From JAFGKM01 sp964403465 (GTDB lineage Bacteria; Ratteibacteria; UBA8468; B48-G9; JAFGKM01), in contig CAYOFY010000014.1 in the NCBI GenBank assembly GCA_964403465.1, positions 1-27,851 on the forward strand: a stretch of DNA of 27,851 nucleotides, in the 5' to 3' direction. Both the position numbers and the translations under genes were made by a program. The notes under the pieces were generated by a model. That model saw nothing but the letters and a program-made list of their open reading frames with translations, searched no databases and was not told the DNA's origin. Below, piece by piece: positions 7,801 to 15,214 of this stretch (positions are counted from its first letter, which is position 1; each line of letters begins with the position of its first letter).

Positions 7801-8370
7801 CTCACCCCGGAATGGCGGCAAGAGATAATCGGTCTCTGCAGGAAAGAAGGGCTGTTGATGGTGAGCGGCAGCAACTGGCACGGCTGGCAGCCTTTTTGCA
7901 ACGCATGGACGGGTTTCAAGGTTGTGGGATGGGCCGGGATGGACAACCCTTCGCGGAAAAAAGTCATTATTGATGCCCTGCGGAGAAGAGAAACCGGACG
8001 TTTCACCGTTATAGGATACCGGCAGAGACATTATCCCGGAGGTTATTTCTTTGAACCCTTCACCGGTTTTATTTCCTACTTCTGCTCCCTGGATAAATGG
8101 CAGCGGCTCTCATGGTTATTCTGGGCGGCGGCAATCTGCTTTTTCGCCCGCAGCATCAGAGATAAACGGAAGCCGGTCATTATTCTGTGGACTGTAATCA
8201 GTCTGGCACTGATAGCGAAGGCCGTGTTTATCCTGCACACCTGGCAGAGTGTGCGTCATGTAAACAATATCCTTCCTCAGGTGAGCAATGGCCTTTTTCT
8301 GATGGCGATTATGACCATCTCTCTTGCGGTCAGCAACATAAGAAAAAGACGTGCGCACAGGCTCTCCTGA
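4876..8370 (+). CDS. Membrane fusion protein: GT-C glycosyltransferase / PAP2 phosphatase / PHP domain
   Basis: The 1164 residues hold three enzyme-like modules. Residues about 1-530 form an ArnT/PMT_2-type GT-C transferase, with many membrane helices, Asp34-Glu35 in GLGVDESHY and YYDHPP at 49-54, which uses polyprenyl-linked sugars. Residues about 530-690 form a PAP2 phosphatase with all three motifs: K589-x6-R596-P597, P620-SG-H623 and R656-x5-H662-x3-D666. After more helices, residues about 836-1030 form a PHP-type metal-dependent phosphoesterase: DLHSHT (His840, His842), TEHDS (872-875), GEEVS (about 899-903) and PHYW (about 943). It ends SGSNWHG at 997-1003, with Asn1000 where the family often has Asp. 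Further helices close the protein. Catalysis by the first two modules probably faces the periplasm. The start is GTG 4876 or ATG 4879, neither with a clear Shine-Dalgarno. A role in lipid-linked glycan or lipid A-type modification is inference. Confidence 0.85.
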   Translation: MMEEKKYLRYFLLLLLLTTLVRIWLAWTLGLGVDESHYVEYTVNPALSYYDHPPLIGYLIKIFITLMGRSPIAVRVPAILSGIGTAMLLFVLGRKLHSAAAGYWTAVIFNCIPIFSAVGISAVPETIFCFFYLLAFLILWRLHETGRAYLWYYAGMVMGLAMMTKYTAFFLYPAVFLFAASVPSMRIWFRKKEFYIALLVSLLMFLPVIIWNYENYWASFTFQMARGLGEKAFFRPQMFLRNFGAQAGVLSPLIFFFLIYALIYTIFMSIRGNEISVLFLSFSLPIILTFGYSGLANKVLPYWPAAGYLVLLPVLGKLVSGFMGDMRRKALRYLFVFSLALSCLLTIAVLSQAVFKIFPVPAKDDVTNDLLGWKELAGRIKEIRNAEKDADFFVFTNTFFIASQLAFYLKPEIQVYSLSRRVDPYDFWQYPENLPVKLAGRNGIFFCDDHFKTSPGKLYVFKNIGEKEMVPVYYRGKYAKSFHIYRCYGLDTQKTPAVMLQSLPFQPRSFRKDSMRWNERGFFLINGLAKKNRIADGILVFFSWLGSSYILVPAVVLLTWFRKRKEFWRYLAVFLLTLLAGGIAVHFLKEIFPFPRPLKYFGEGTSVNIIGPALRNNSFPSGHSQTVFTGVLFLAWLMPGWRVPLWVTGILSGMARCYMGAHFPLDGIAGFAIALIFFIPIRAAFEKKEIRLPRIDFRNRKRVFRLLAAIAGILVLFLLPRIPRSLINVETGIVATDVELVVPASARIFAPFLDFPFYFSNLASPKTQILSWLIWFSAGWLLFGLLRLRGSFPGKTARLLRGIVVTVLSFLLLVAWCIFFPLPQYRLKSKNPDEVFLDLHSHTIYSHDGIASPGKSVSWHLDSGFGGWAITEHDSIGDAVPEQEEIIRRDSVDAVAITGEEVSFKGVHLNLLGITEDVDKSMYGDLSGLVRAVHLRNGAVIVPHYWAEKKSTFSTGDLSEAGVDGFEIEGNSSVPLTPEWRQEIIGLCRKEGLLMVSGSNWHGWQPFCNAWTGFKVVGWAGMDNPSRKKVIIDALRRRETGRFTVIGYRQRHYPGGYFFEPFTGFISYFCSLDKWQRLSWLFWAAAICFFARSIRDKRKPVIILWTVISLALIAKAVFILHTWQSVRHVNNILPQVSNGLFLMAIMTISLAVSNIRKRRAHRLS

Positions 8371-8382
8371 ACCATTGATTTT

Positions 8383-8411
8383 TTGCCTGCCCGTCTATTA
8401 AATAGTATAAT
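8383..8411 (+). promoter_or_regulatory. Sigma70-type promoter of lysC
   Basis: TTGCCT (8383-8388) and a perfect TATAAT (8406-8411) are separated by 17 nt in the 97-nt gap before lysC. This places the transcription start near 8418 and gives a leader of about 50 nt. No lysine riboswitch could fit in so short a leader. Confidence 0.7.
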
Positions 8412-8425
8412 TATTCTTCAGAAAA

Positions 8426-8446
8426 TTCATGGTTCATCACCATGAA
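8426..8446 (+). promoter_or_regulatory. Palindrome in the lysC leader
   Basis: TTCATGGT and ACCATGAA form a perfect 8-bp inverted repeat around TCATC. It begins about 8 nt after the predicted transcription start and ends 10 nt before the Shine-Dalgarno. It could be an operator for a dimeric repressor or a small RNA hairpin. The regulator is unknown. Confidence 0.45.
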
Positions 8447-8456
8447 AGAGCGGAAC

Positions 8457-8462
8457 AAGGAG
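8457..8462 (+). promoter_or_regulatory. Ribosome binding site fixing the lysC start
   Basis: AAGGAG lies 5 nt before the ATG at 8468. It settles the start in favour of this ATG over an in-frame ATG at 8429, which would add a His-rich 13-residue extension foreign to the family and would start inside the leader palindrome. Confidence 0.75.
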
Positions 8463-8467
8463 ATACA

Positions 8468-9676
8468 ATGGCCTTGATTGTGCAGAAATACGGGGGAAGT
8501 TCGGTTGCCACGACCGAGAAGATACAACTCATCGCGGAAAAAGTCGTCGCGGAGAAAAGGAAGGGGAACAGGATTATTGTCGTTGTCTCGGCGATGGGGA
8601 AAACAACCGATAACCTCATAGACCTCGCAAGGGAGATCAACCCCTCTCCTCCCGAGAAGGAGATGGATATACTGCTCTCAACCGGAGAGATGGTATCTGT
8701 TGCGCTTCTCTGCATGGCCATTGAAAACCTGGGAGAAGCGGCGGAAGGCTTCCCCGGATACTTTGCAGGCATAAAAACCGACAGCGTGCATACGAAGGCC
8801 CGCATTCAGACCATTGAGCCGGCCAGGATAATGACCGAGGTGGAAAAAGGGAACATTGTCGTCATAGCAGGGTTCCAGGGCATCAGCCCGGAGAGTGCAA
8901 TAACAACTTTGGGCAGAGGCGGGTCCGACCTGACGGCAATAGCGATCGCCGCGGCAGTCAGGGCGGATGCCTGCGAGATTTATACGGACGTTGACGGAGT
9001 TTTCACGGCCGACCCGAATCTCGTGCCAGCCGCTAAGTCGATACATGCAATCTCGTACGAGGAGATGCTGGAAATGGCGTCTACGGGCGCAAAGGTCATG
9101 CTCTCCCGGGCGGTTGAATTTGCCAAGCGGTACAACGTCCCTTTTTCGGTCAGATCAACCTTCGGGAAAGGAGAAGGAACCATGGTGAAGGAAATAGAGT
9201 TAAAAGAGGGGGCTGATGTCTCAGCGGTATCCCTGGATGAAAAACAGGCAAAGATAACCATCTTCAGGGTGCCTGACAGGCCCGGGATTTCTTCAAGGAT
9301 ATTCGCGGCGCTCGGGAAAGAACATATAAATGTGGATGTCATCGTGCAGAACGTGAGCAAGGAGAACTATGCGGATATTTCGTTCACCGTGAACATCGCG
9401 GACGCGGAAAAAACCTTCGGGATCACAAAGGATATCGGAAAGGAACTTGCGGCAGAGAACGTGATCTGCGACAGAGAGATCGCCAAGGTTTCAATCATAG
9501 GCATCGGCATGATGAACCATCCTGGAGTCGCGGGAAGGATGTTCAATGTGCTGGCAAAAGAAAATATCAATATTGAGATGATAAGCACGTCGGAAATAAA
9601 AATCTCGTGCGTGGTCAGAAAATCCGACGGGGTCAGAGCGCTGAAGGCGCTGCACAGGGATTTCATTGAATCCTGA
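8468..9676 (+). CDS. lysC: Aspartate kinase
   Basis: Aspartokinase phosphorylates L-aspartate with ATP, the first step toward lysine, threonine, methionine and diaminopimelate. The 402-residue product has KYGGSSVA (7-14), VVVSAMGKTTDNL, LLSTGEM, VIAGFQGI, TTLGRGGSDLTA and EIYTDVDGVFTADPN. Two ACT repeats follow at about 265-340 and 345-402, including ISSRIFAALGKEHINVDVIVQN and HPGVAGRMFNVLAKENINIEM, which normally bind lysine and/or threonine for feedback control. The length and domain plan match single-function LysC. The segment GEAAEGFPGYFAGIKTDS departs from the common SLTGWQAGI pattern. The gene is transcribed alone from its own promoter. Its last 14 nt overlap the end of the convergent radical SAM gene, with no terminator between them. 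Confidence 0.95.
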   Translation: MALIVQKYGGSSVATTEKIQLIAEKVVAEKRKGNRIIVVVSAMGKTTDNLIDLAREINPSPPEKEMDILLSTGEMVSVALLCMAIENLGEAAEGFPGYFAGIKTDSVHTKARIQTIEPARIMTEVEKGNIVVIAGFQGISPESAITTLGRGGSDLTAIAIAAAVRADACEIYTDVDGVFTADPNLVPAAKSIHAISYEEMLEMASTGAKVMLSRAVEFAKRYNVPFSVRSTFGKGEGTMVKEIELKEGADVSAVSLDEKQAKITIFRVPDRPGISSRIFAALGKEHINVDVIVQNVSKENYADISFTVNIADAEKTFGITKDIGKELAAENVICDREIAKVSIIGIGMMNHPGVAGRMFNVLAKENINIEMISTSEIKISCVVRKSDGVRALKALHRDFIES

Positions 9677-11270
9677 TCTTATGCCAGGGAAGGGTTTCCC
9701 GTTTCAGACCGGCAAGATACTCCGCCATATCAATCCCTTCATCCCTGAAGCTTTCTTCCCACAGCGAGAAATTGAAATACTCCCCCCAGTTTTCCATCCT
9801 GCCGCCTCTCTCCCACACTTTCCTGAGAACACCTGCCAGGTTTTCATCGCCCCTTCCGAGAAAGGCCTCGGCACAGCTCATACGGTACGGATGGAATGTA
9901 AGTCTTATATGCCTGTTTCTCCGGACCTGTTCAACAAGAAGCCGTTTCTTGTGGAGGTATTCTTCTTCGGTTATGAATCCCTGCCTTTCAAAAACCGTGT
10001 GCGGCCTGGGGATGAAGGTGTTGAAAGCCGCCTTTATTGAGAGTATGCCGGAAAGTTCGTTTATGAGATTTGCGATGTCTGAGATATCGGCATCCTTCTC
10101 CCCGGGCAGGCCGAGCATGAAGTAGAGCTTTATCTGTTTCCACCCTCCGTTGCGCGCCTTCCGGGCAAGTTCCGACAGTTCGCCGTCCTTTATATTCTTG
10201 CCCACGGTCAGCCGCAGGGATTCACCCGTCTCAGGGGCGAACGTCAGCGCTGTCTTCTTTATTTCTTTCATCCTGGTGGCCAGCTCAAAGGAAAAGGTGT
10301 CTATTCTGACCGATGGGAACGACAGCATCACTCTTCTGCCGGCAAATTCCCTGAGGAGTTTTTCAACAATCCGCTCTATTTCCGGATGGTCGCCGGAAGA
10401 AAACGAAAGGAGCGAGAATTCCTCGTAGCCGGTATTGCTGTATGCCTGCTTTGCCATCTCTTCAATCCTTCCGGCACTCCTTGTTCTCACGGGTCTCCAG
10501 CAGCTTCCTGCCTGGCAGAAGAAACAACCCTGTCCGCAACCGCGCATTATCTCAAGGGATATCCGGTCGTGGATAATCTCCGTAAGGGGAACCAGCCACC
10601 TCACGGGGAAAAAGGAACTGTCAAAATCCCTGACGACTCTCTTTTTCACAATCTCCGGGGGAAAAGCAGGCACGTATACACCCTCTATTCCTGCCATTCC
10701 GGAAAGGACCTCGTCCCTCTTTCTGCCCTTCTTCTCCTTCAACAAAGCCGCAATCTCAAGGATGACCTCTTCCCCTTCGCCAACCACAAAGCAGTCAATA
10801 AAAGCCGCGAGGGGTGCAAAGTTGAAGATGCAATTCCCGCCTGCGATTACAACAGGGTCGCCTTCTTTTCTTTCGGAACTGAGGAGGGGTATCCCGGAAA
10901 GGTCAAGCACGTTCAGAATGTTTGTATAGTTGAGTTCCGAGGAGACGCTGAATCCAAGCAGGTCAAAATTCCTTACCGGCTCTCTTGATTCAAGGGCAAA
11001 AAGGGGAATCCCCTTTTCCCTCAACAGCATCTCCATGTCCGTTCCCGGGCAGAACACCCTGTCGCAGACAACGTCTCCTGTTTCGTTCAGCAATCCGTAG
11101 AGTATCCTGACGCCCAGCGAGGACATACCGACCTCATAGATATCCGGATAGCACAGGGCAATCTTCACGCTGGCAGCAGCCAACGGCTTGCGATAGGCGT
11201 TTATTTCTCTTCCCGTGTAACGCGAAGGAACCTGTACATGCGGCAGGAGTTTCTCTATCTGCATTTCCAT
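9663..11270 (-). CDS. B12-binding-type radical SAM protein, TIGR03960-like
   Basis: The 535 residues match the TIGR03960 family pattern. The N-terminus has LLPHVQVPSRYTGREIN, LCYPDIYEVGMSSLGVRILYGLLNE and GTDMEMLLREKGIPLFALESREP, forming a B12-domain-like region. GFSVSSELNYTNILNVLDLSGIPL and GEGEEVI follow. The radical SAM core then has C245-x3-C249-x2-C252 in RGCGQGCFFCQAG, which binds the 4Fe-4S cluster that cleaves S-adenosylmethionine. FIPRPHTVFERQGF lies toward the C-terminus. The reaction of this family is not established. In many bacteria it sits beside rod-shape genes and is followed by a DUF2344 protein, RNase G and ribosomal protein L21. Here it is the last gene of the rod cluster, 6 nt after rodA, and none of those partners follows. 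The start has no strong Shine-Dalgarno, and coupling to rodA is likely. Confidence 0.88.
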   Translation of the reverse strand: MEMQIEKLLPHVQVPSRYTGREINAYRKPLAAASVKIALCYPDIYEVGMSSLGVRILYGLLNETGDVVCDRVFCPGTDMEMLLREKGIPLFALESREPVRNFDLLGFSVSSELNYTNILNVLDLSGIPLLSSERKEGDPVVIAGGNCIFNFAPLAAFIDCFVVGEGEEVILEIAALLKEKKGRKRDEVLSGMAGIEGVYVPAFPPEIVKKRVVRDFDSSFFPVRWLVPLTEIIHDRISLEIMRGCGQGCFFCQAGSCWRPVRTRSAGRIEEMAKQAYSNTGYEEFSLLSFSSGDHPEIERIVEKLLREFAGRRVMLSFPSVRIDTFSFELATRMKEIKKTALTFAPETGESLRLTVGKNIKDGELSELARKARNGGWKQIKLYFMLGLPGEKDADISDIANLINELSGILSIKAAFNTFIPRPHTVFERQGFITEEEYLHKKRLLVEQVRRNRHIRLTFHPYRMSCAEAFLGRGDENLAGVLRKVWERGGRMENWGEYFNFSLWEESFRDEGIDMAEYLAGLKRETLPWHKIRIQ

Positions 11271-11276
11271 TTTGTC

Positions 11277-12359
11277 TCAGAACATGAGGGAATTCTCTCT
11301 AATGTTTCCAACAAGGATAACCGAGATGAGAGAAATCATCAGGGAAGAACCTCCGTAACTTATGAAGGGAAGTGGAATGCCCACCACCGGGAAAAGCCCC
11401 ATCGTCATACTTATGTTTATCACGGCCTGCGAGATGAAAACGACCAGAATACCGGTTGCCATCAACCTGGCAAACCTGTCGCTTGTAAAAGAAATGGTCT
11501 CTGCCACGGCTTTGAAAAACATGAAATAGATGGAAAATAGAATTATCACTCCGAAAAATCCCAGTTCTTCCGCAAGTATGCAGAAAACAAAATCCGTGTG
11601 GTACTCGGGGAGAAAGGCAAGTTTTGTCTGTGTTCCCCTCAGGAATCCCTTGCCCCAGAAACCGCCTGAACCGATTGTTATGATGGACTGTATGAGGTTA
11701 TAGCCCTTCCCCAGAGGGTCCCGCATGGGATTTATGAAGGTGAGTATCCTTTCCCTCTGATAAGGTCTCATGACAAACCACAGAATCGGACTTGAAAATA
11801 TCCCCATGCAGAAGAGAAACACCATTTGCAGTCTGCTGGCACCCGCCTGATAAAGAATGGCAAAAAAGATGACAATGAATATGAATGCCGTTCCAAGGTT
11901 CGGCTGCTTGAGAACAAGCAGAAAAGGTATCCCGCTGATAATTATACTTACAAGAAAAACGGGGAATCTCTTAACGTCCTTCTCGGCAAGATATGCGGAA
12001 AGCGTTACTATCACTATAAGTTTTGCAAATTCCGACGGCTGGAAATTGAACAGGCCGAGTCTTATCCATCTTGAAGCGCCTCCCACCTTCCCGAAAAAGA
12101 GCACGGCGAGAAGCAGGGGAAGTATTATCAGGTAGAGCAGCGGGGCGATTTTCTGGAAATCCCTGTAGTCAACTTTTTTTATGAATATTGCCACGATGGT
12201 TGACGCGACCAGCCACACACACTGCTTGAGGAAAAATCCTTCTCTCATGAAAACGCCCTTTGAAGCGCTGAAAAGAAGAAGGAGCCCTATGAATATGAGC
12301 AGGTATGTCCAGAAAAACAGCATGTTATCCCCGAACTTGCTTTTAAAATACCTGAACAT
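11277..12359 (-). CDS. rodA: Peptidoglycan glycosyltransferase RodA
   Basis: RodA is the SEDS-family polymerase of the elongasome and joins lipid II into glycan strands with PBP2 during side-wall growth. The protein has about ten membrane helices and the SEDS motifs SRWIRLGLFNFQPSEFAKL and KQPNLGTAFIF. DPLGKGYNLIQSIITIGSGG follows, then LPEYHTDFVFCILAEELGFFG with the conserved Asp of the extracellular loop. GIPLPFISYGGSS lies near the C-terminus. I place the start at the ATG at 12359 (MFRYFKSKFG), which has AGGAGG upstream and gives 360 residues. The reading frame is open to a GTG at 12395, which would add 12 basic residues and lengthen the overlap with mrdA. The stop is 6 nt before the next gene in the operon. 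Confidence 0.95.
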   Translation of the reverse strand: MFRYFKSKFGDNMLFFWTYLLIFIGLLLLFSASKGVFMREGFFLKQCVWLVASTIVAIFIKKVDYRDFQKIAPLLYLIILPLLLAVLFFGKVGGASRWIRLGLFNFQPSEFAKLIVIVTLSAYLAEKDVKRFPVFLVSIIISGIPFLLVLKQPNLGTAFIFIVIFFAILYQAGASRLQMVFLFCMGIFSSPILWFVMRPYQRERILTFINPMRDPLGKGYNLIQSIITIGSGGFWGKGFLRGTQTKLAFLPEYHTDFVFCILAEELGFFGVIILFSIYFMFFKAVAETISFTSDRFARLMATGILVVFISQAVINISMTMGLFPVVGIPLPFISYGGSSLMISLISVILVGNIRENSLMF

Positions 12360-14076
12360 TTTCCGTTTCTTCCTCCTCATTGCTGTCCGCTTCACCTGTC
12401 TTCTCTTCCGGAACGAGAACCCTTTTCAGAATCCTGCCCGCAATTGCCGCTGCCTGCGGACTTGCCCCGGTATCCAGAAATACAACCAGGGATATCTGCG
12501 GATTGTCGGCCGGCGCATAGCAGACGAAAAGACCGTGTGTCGTGAGTTCAAGCTCCCTCTGGGCCCTCTGGACGGTCCCTGTCTTGCCGGCAATCTCCAC
12601 CCCTTCCACCCTTGCCTGTCCGCCCGTGCCGAATAGAACCACATTCCTCAGCCCCTTCTTCAATATCTCAATGGTCTCGGAACTTATGTATACCGGTTTC
12701 TTGAGTTCGGGAGCAAATTCCTTCACCTTCTTACCGTCGGGAGAGAGGATCTCCTTCACTATGTAGGGCTTCCAGATATTGCCGCCGTTGGCAACGGTGG
12801 ATATGAGAGATACCAGTTGAACCGGGGTAACCAGCAGGGGGCCCTGCCCTATTGAAAGGTTCAACGGGTCGGTTTCATACCTCCCCGGAAGATAACCCGA
12901 CTTTTCACCGGGCAGGTCAATCCCTGTCAACGCTCCCAGGTCATAGAGGGCGGCGAATTCAAGCATCTTCGCCACCCCGACCTTTACCCCTGTGACCCCG
13001 AAAAACACGTTGCAGGAATACGGCAGGGCAAGGTCTATGTCCACCCAGCCGTGCCCCTCCTCCTTCCAGCAGTGAAAAACCCGGTCCGCAATCTCAATCT
13101 CCCCCGTGCATTCGACACGGTCGTATTCCCCCATGGTACCCGTCTCCAGTGCCGCGGTTTCGGTAACAATCTTGAAAACCGACCCGGGAGAATACATGCC
13201 TTTTATCGCCCTGTTGAGAAAAGGGTGTCCTTCATCATCCAGAAAGGAATGAAGGTTGTCCGGGTCAAAACCAGGTATGCTGACAAGCGTAAGGACCTGT
13301 CCGTTCCTCGGATCCATTGCGATAACACATCCCCTTCTGCCGCCCATTTCTTCATAGGATATGTCCTGGATCGTCTGGTCGATTGTGAGGACAAGGTTAT
13401 TGCCAGGAACTGATGTCCTCCTGCCCAGTATATTCCTGTGATGCCCGAGTGCATCAACCTCCACCTGCATACCCCCGGGGATGCCCCTGAGATACTCATC
13501 GTAGGTTTTTTCTATGCCGTCCTGGCCGATGGTATCCCCCATCTTGTAACCCCTGTCCCTGAAGACACTCAACTGCTCGTCCGTTACCTCACCGGTGTAA
13601 CCAAGAAGATGGCAGGCCTCCCTTCCCAGCAGGTAATCTCTTACAAGCCCTTCCTGCACGAAGACTCCCGGCAGGTCAGGTGCCCTTTCCTCTATGAGAG
13701 ACACTTCTTCCTGGGTGAGTTTCCTTTTCAGAAAAACCCTGTCAAAAGGATTTGTGTATCTCCTCCTGAATTTTTTGAGTATTTCATACCTGTCCAGGGA
13801 GATAATCCCCGACAGGATTTCTGCTTCCCTTTCCGGGGATTCAAGGTCGTAGGGCACGAAAACGAGATGCAGGGTAGGCGCATCCTTCGCAAGGAACCTC
13901 ATGTTCCTGTCGTATATGACGCCTCTGGGAGTGCCCGTATCCACCGTCCTTATGCAGTTTTTGTTTGACAGGTTCCTGTAATAGGGATATCTTACGACCT
14001 GCAGGTAGAAACACCTTGCTATGATCAAGGCGAACGCAATCCTGGTCAGCCTAACAAATAATCTTTCCTTTTCCAT
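12343..14076 (-). CDS. mrdA: Penicillin-binding protein 2 (rod-shape transpeptidase)
   Basis: PBP2 crosslinks new peptidoglycan in the elongasome with RodA as partner. The 577-residue protein starts with a short cytoplasmic stretch and one membrane helix (about 9-27), then the PBP dimerisation domain with TGTPRGVIYDRNMRFLAKD. The transpeptidase domain has all three catalytic motifs: S299-V-F-K302 in YSPGSVFK, S354-C-N356, and K498-T-G500 in AGKTGT. LSIGQGPLLVTPVQL and the early IGQDGIEKTYDEYLRG are typical of the family. It ends in an acidic Glu-rich tail (about 560-577). The start overlaps mreD by 31 nt and the end overlaps rodA, so the genes are translationally linked. Confidence 0.95.
   Translation of the reverse strand: MEKERLFVRLTRIAFALIIARCFYLQVVRYPYYRNLSNKNCIRTVDTGTPRGVIYDRNMRFLAKDAPTLHLVFVPYDLESPEREAEILSGIISLDRYEILKKFRRRYTNPFDRVFLKRKLTQEEVSLIEERAPDLPGVFVQEGLVRDYLLGREACHLLGYTGEVTDEQLSVFRDRGYKMGDTIGQDGIEKTYDEYLRGIPGGMQVEVDALGHHRNILGRRTSVPGNNLVLTIDQTIQDISYEEMGGRRGCVIAMDPRNGQVLTLVSIPGFDPDNLHSFLDDEGHPFLNRAIKGMYSPGSVFKIVTETAALETGTMGEYDRVECTGEIEIADRVFHCWKEEGHGWVDIDLALPYSCNVFFGVTGVKVGVAKMLEFAALYDLGALTGIDLPGEKSGYLPGRYETDPLNLSIGQGPLLVTPVQLVSLISTVANGGNIWKPYIVKEILSPDGKKVKEFAPELKKPVYISSETIEILKKGLRNVVLFGTGGQARVEGVEIAGKTGTVQRAQRELELTTHGLFVCYAPADNPQISLVVFLDTGASPQAAAIAGRILKRVLVPEEKTGEADSNEEEETENVQVF
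12372..12377 (-). promoter_or_regulatory. Ribosome binding site for rodA
   Basis: On the minus strand a perfect AGGAGG lies 12 nt upstream of the ATG at 12359, slightly far but the only strong site near any candidate rodA start. It lies within the coding sequence of mrdA. Confidence 0.5.
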
Positions 14077-14528
14077 CTTAACTTTATCATTCCCAGTTCA
14101 ATGACACCATAGACCAGTGAGTTGTACAGGGCGAACAGGAGCGAATATTTCAGTATTGCCAGCCCTCCCCACATAAATCCCTGTCCGTATTCAAACAGGA
14201 AAACGAGGAAATAGAGTGCGCTGAAGAAAAATATCCCAACAAACCTGCCCGCCAGGCTCCCGGGTTTCAGAAAACAGTTTGCATACACCAGGGTCAGGAA
14301 TAGAACGCTGGTGGTTCCGAGCAGGTTTCTTGACATGATGTCATAGATAATCCCTGTAACAAAAGCCATAACAAGCGCCACCTCGGTGTTTCCTTCCCAT
14401 GCAAGGATAAGAAGCCACACGACAAAAAAGGAGGGCACAATCGCGGTTTTCATGTAATTCAGCACACACAACTGCAATCCGCTTACAATCAGGAACTGCT
14501 CGCCCAATCTTATCAGTTTTTTACTCAC
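14046..14528 (-). CDS. mreD: Rod shape-determining protein MreD
   Basis: MreD is a small membrane protein of the elongasome. The product of about 160 residues has five to six predicted membrane helices and the family-like segment GIIYDIMSRNLLGTTSVLFLTLVYANCF. It ends in a basic KLRWKRKDYLLG tail. I choose the GTG at 14528 (a GTGAGT overlapping the mreC stop region by 8 nt) because GAGGTG lies 7 nt upstream and translation would be coupled. An ATG at 14543 is a possible alternative adding five residues. A later ATG at 14453 would remove the first helix and is unlikely. Sequence conservation in MreD is low, so its position between mreC and mrdA carries much of the weight. Confidence 0.88.
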   Translation of the reverse strand: MSKKLIRLGEQFLIVSGLQLCVLNYMKTAIVPSFFVVWLLILAWEGNTEVALVMAFVTGIIYDIMSRNLLGTTSVLFLTLVYANCFLKPGSLAGRFVGIFFFSALYFLVFLFEYGQGFMWGGLAILKYSLLFALYNSLVYGVIELGMIKLRWKRKDYLLG

Positions 14529-15195
14529 CTGCAAGCACCTCATCCAATCCGGAAAAACAGCCGTACGGTTTTATGGAAATCTTCAGGAAGAGCGTATCGG
14601 GAACCTTCTCCACTCCTGCCACCTCGCCTATCCCTATGCCCTTCGGATAAAAATCGCTGTACCCTGACGTCAGAATTCTGTCGCCTTCCTTCACGAGGCT
14701 GTCAACCGGGATATATCTGAGAAAAAGGAAGGGGATGCTTCCGCCCTCCAGTACTCCTATTTCCCTTGTACTGTCCACGATGACGCTGATTCTGGATTTT
14801 GCGTTAAAGATGGTCATTACAGAAGATGCGTTATCCCCGGCACGCACCACCCTGCCTATGAGGAACATGTCCCTGGAAAGAACCGCCATATTCTCTCTCA
14901 GGCCTTCACGGAAACCCTTGTTTATGGTGATTTCTGCGGGGAAAACAGAAGGTTTGATGGAAGTTACTTCGCACACGGTAAATTTCCTGAGAGTCCGGTT
15001 TTCCGATTTGATGTCCAGGATTTCTCTCAACCGCACATTCTCTGCAGCCAGTTCCTCATAACTGACCTTTTCCCCTTCAGCATACCGGATATCTCCAGCA
15101 GACCCGTACTTCCTTACATAGCTTCTATTGATGACAAGTAAGGAAAGCACCAGCCCCAGAATGAATATAATCTCCCTTCTAAAACGCCATAACAT
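14521..15195 (-). CDS. mreC: Rod shape-determining protein MreC
   Basis: MreC is a periplasmic scaffold that links MreB filaments to PBP2 and RodA. The 224-residue protein has a short basic start, one membrane helix (REIIFILGLVLSLLVI, about 8-23), and a coiled-coil stretch around 45-66 (EELAAENVRLREILDIKSEN). The MreC beta-domain includes FPAEITINKGFREGLRENMAVLS, IGRVVRAGDNASSVMTI and SRISVIVDSTREIGVLEGG. EGDRILTSGYSDFYPKGIGIGEV follows. It is somewhat shorter than many homologues because it has no C-terminal extension. No convincing Shine-Dalgarno precedes the ATG. The 207-nt gap from mreB, filled with degenerate repeats, is the only large gap within the cell-shape cluster. Confidence 0.94.
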   Translation of the reverse strand: MLWRFRREIIFILGLVLSLLVINRSYVRKYGSAGDIRYAEGEKVSYEELAAENVRLREILDIKSENRTLRKFTVCEVTSIKPSVFPAEITINKGFREGLRENMAVLSRDMFLIGRVVRAGDNASSVMTIFNAKSRISVIVDSTREIGVLEGGSIPFLFLRYIPVDSLVKEGDRILTSGYSDFYPKGIGIGEVAGVEKVPDTLFLKISIKPYGCFSGLDEVLAGE

Positions 15196-15214
15196 GTCAT
15201 TTATTTTGAAATCC

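Noticed and set aside
8429..8467. Longer lysC start adding a His-rich N-terminus
   Set aside because: The ATG at 8429 lies in the leader palindrome with no ribosome site, whereas ATG 8468 has AAGGAG and matches the family.
8371..8467. Lysine riboswitch upstream of lysC
   Set aside because: The predicted leader is about 50 nt, far shorter than the lysine riboswitch, and no matching stems are seen.
10386..10988. 200-codon open frame on the plus strand
   Set aside because: It is antisense to the TIGR03960-like gene, which has a complete radical SAM motif in its own frame.
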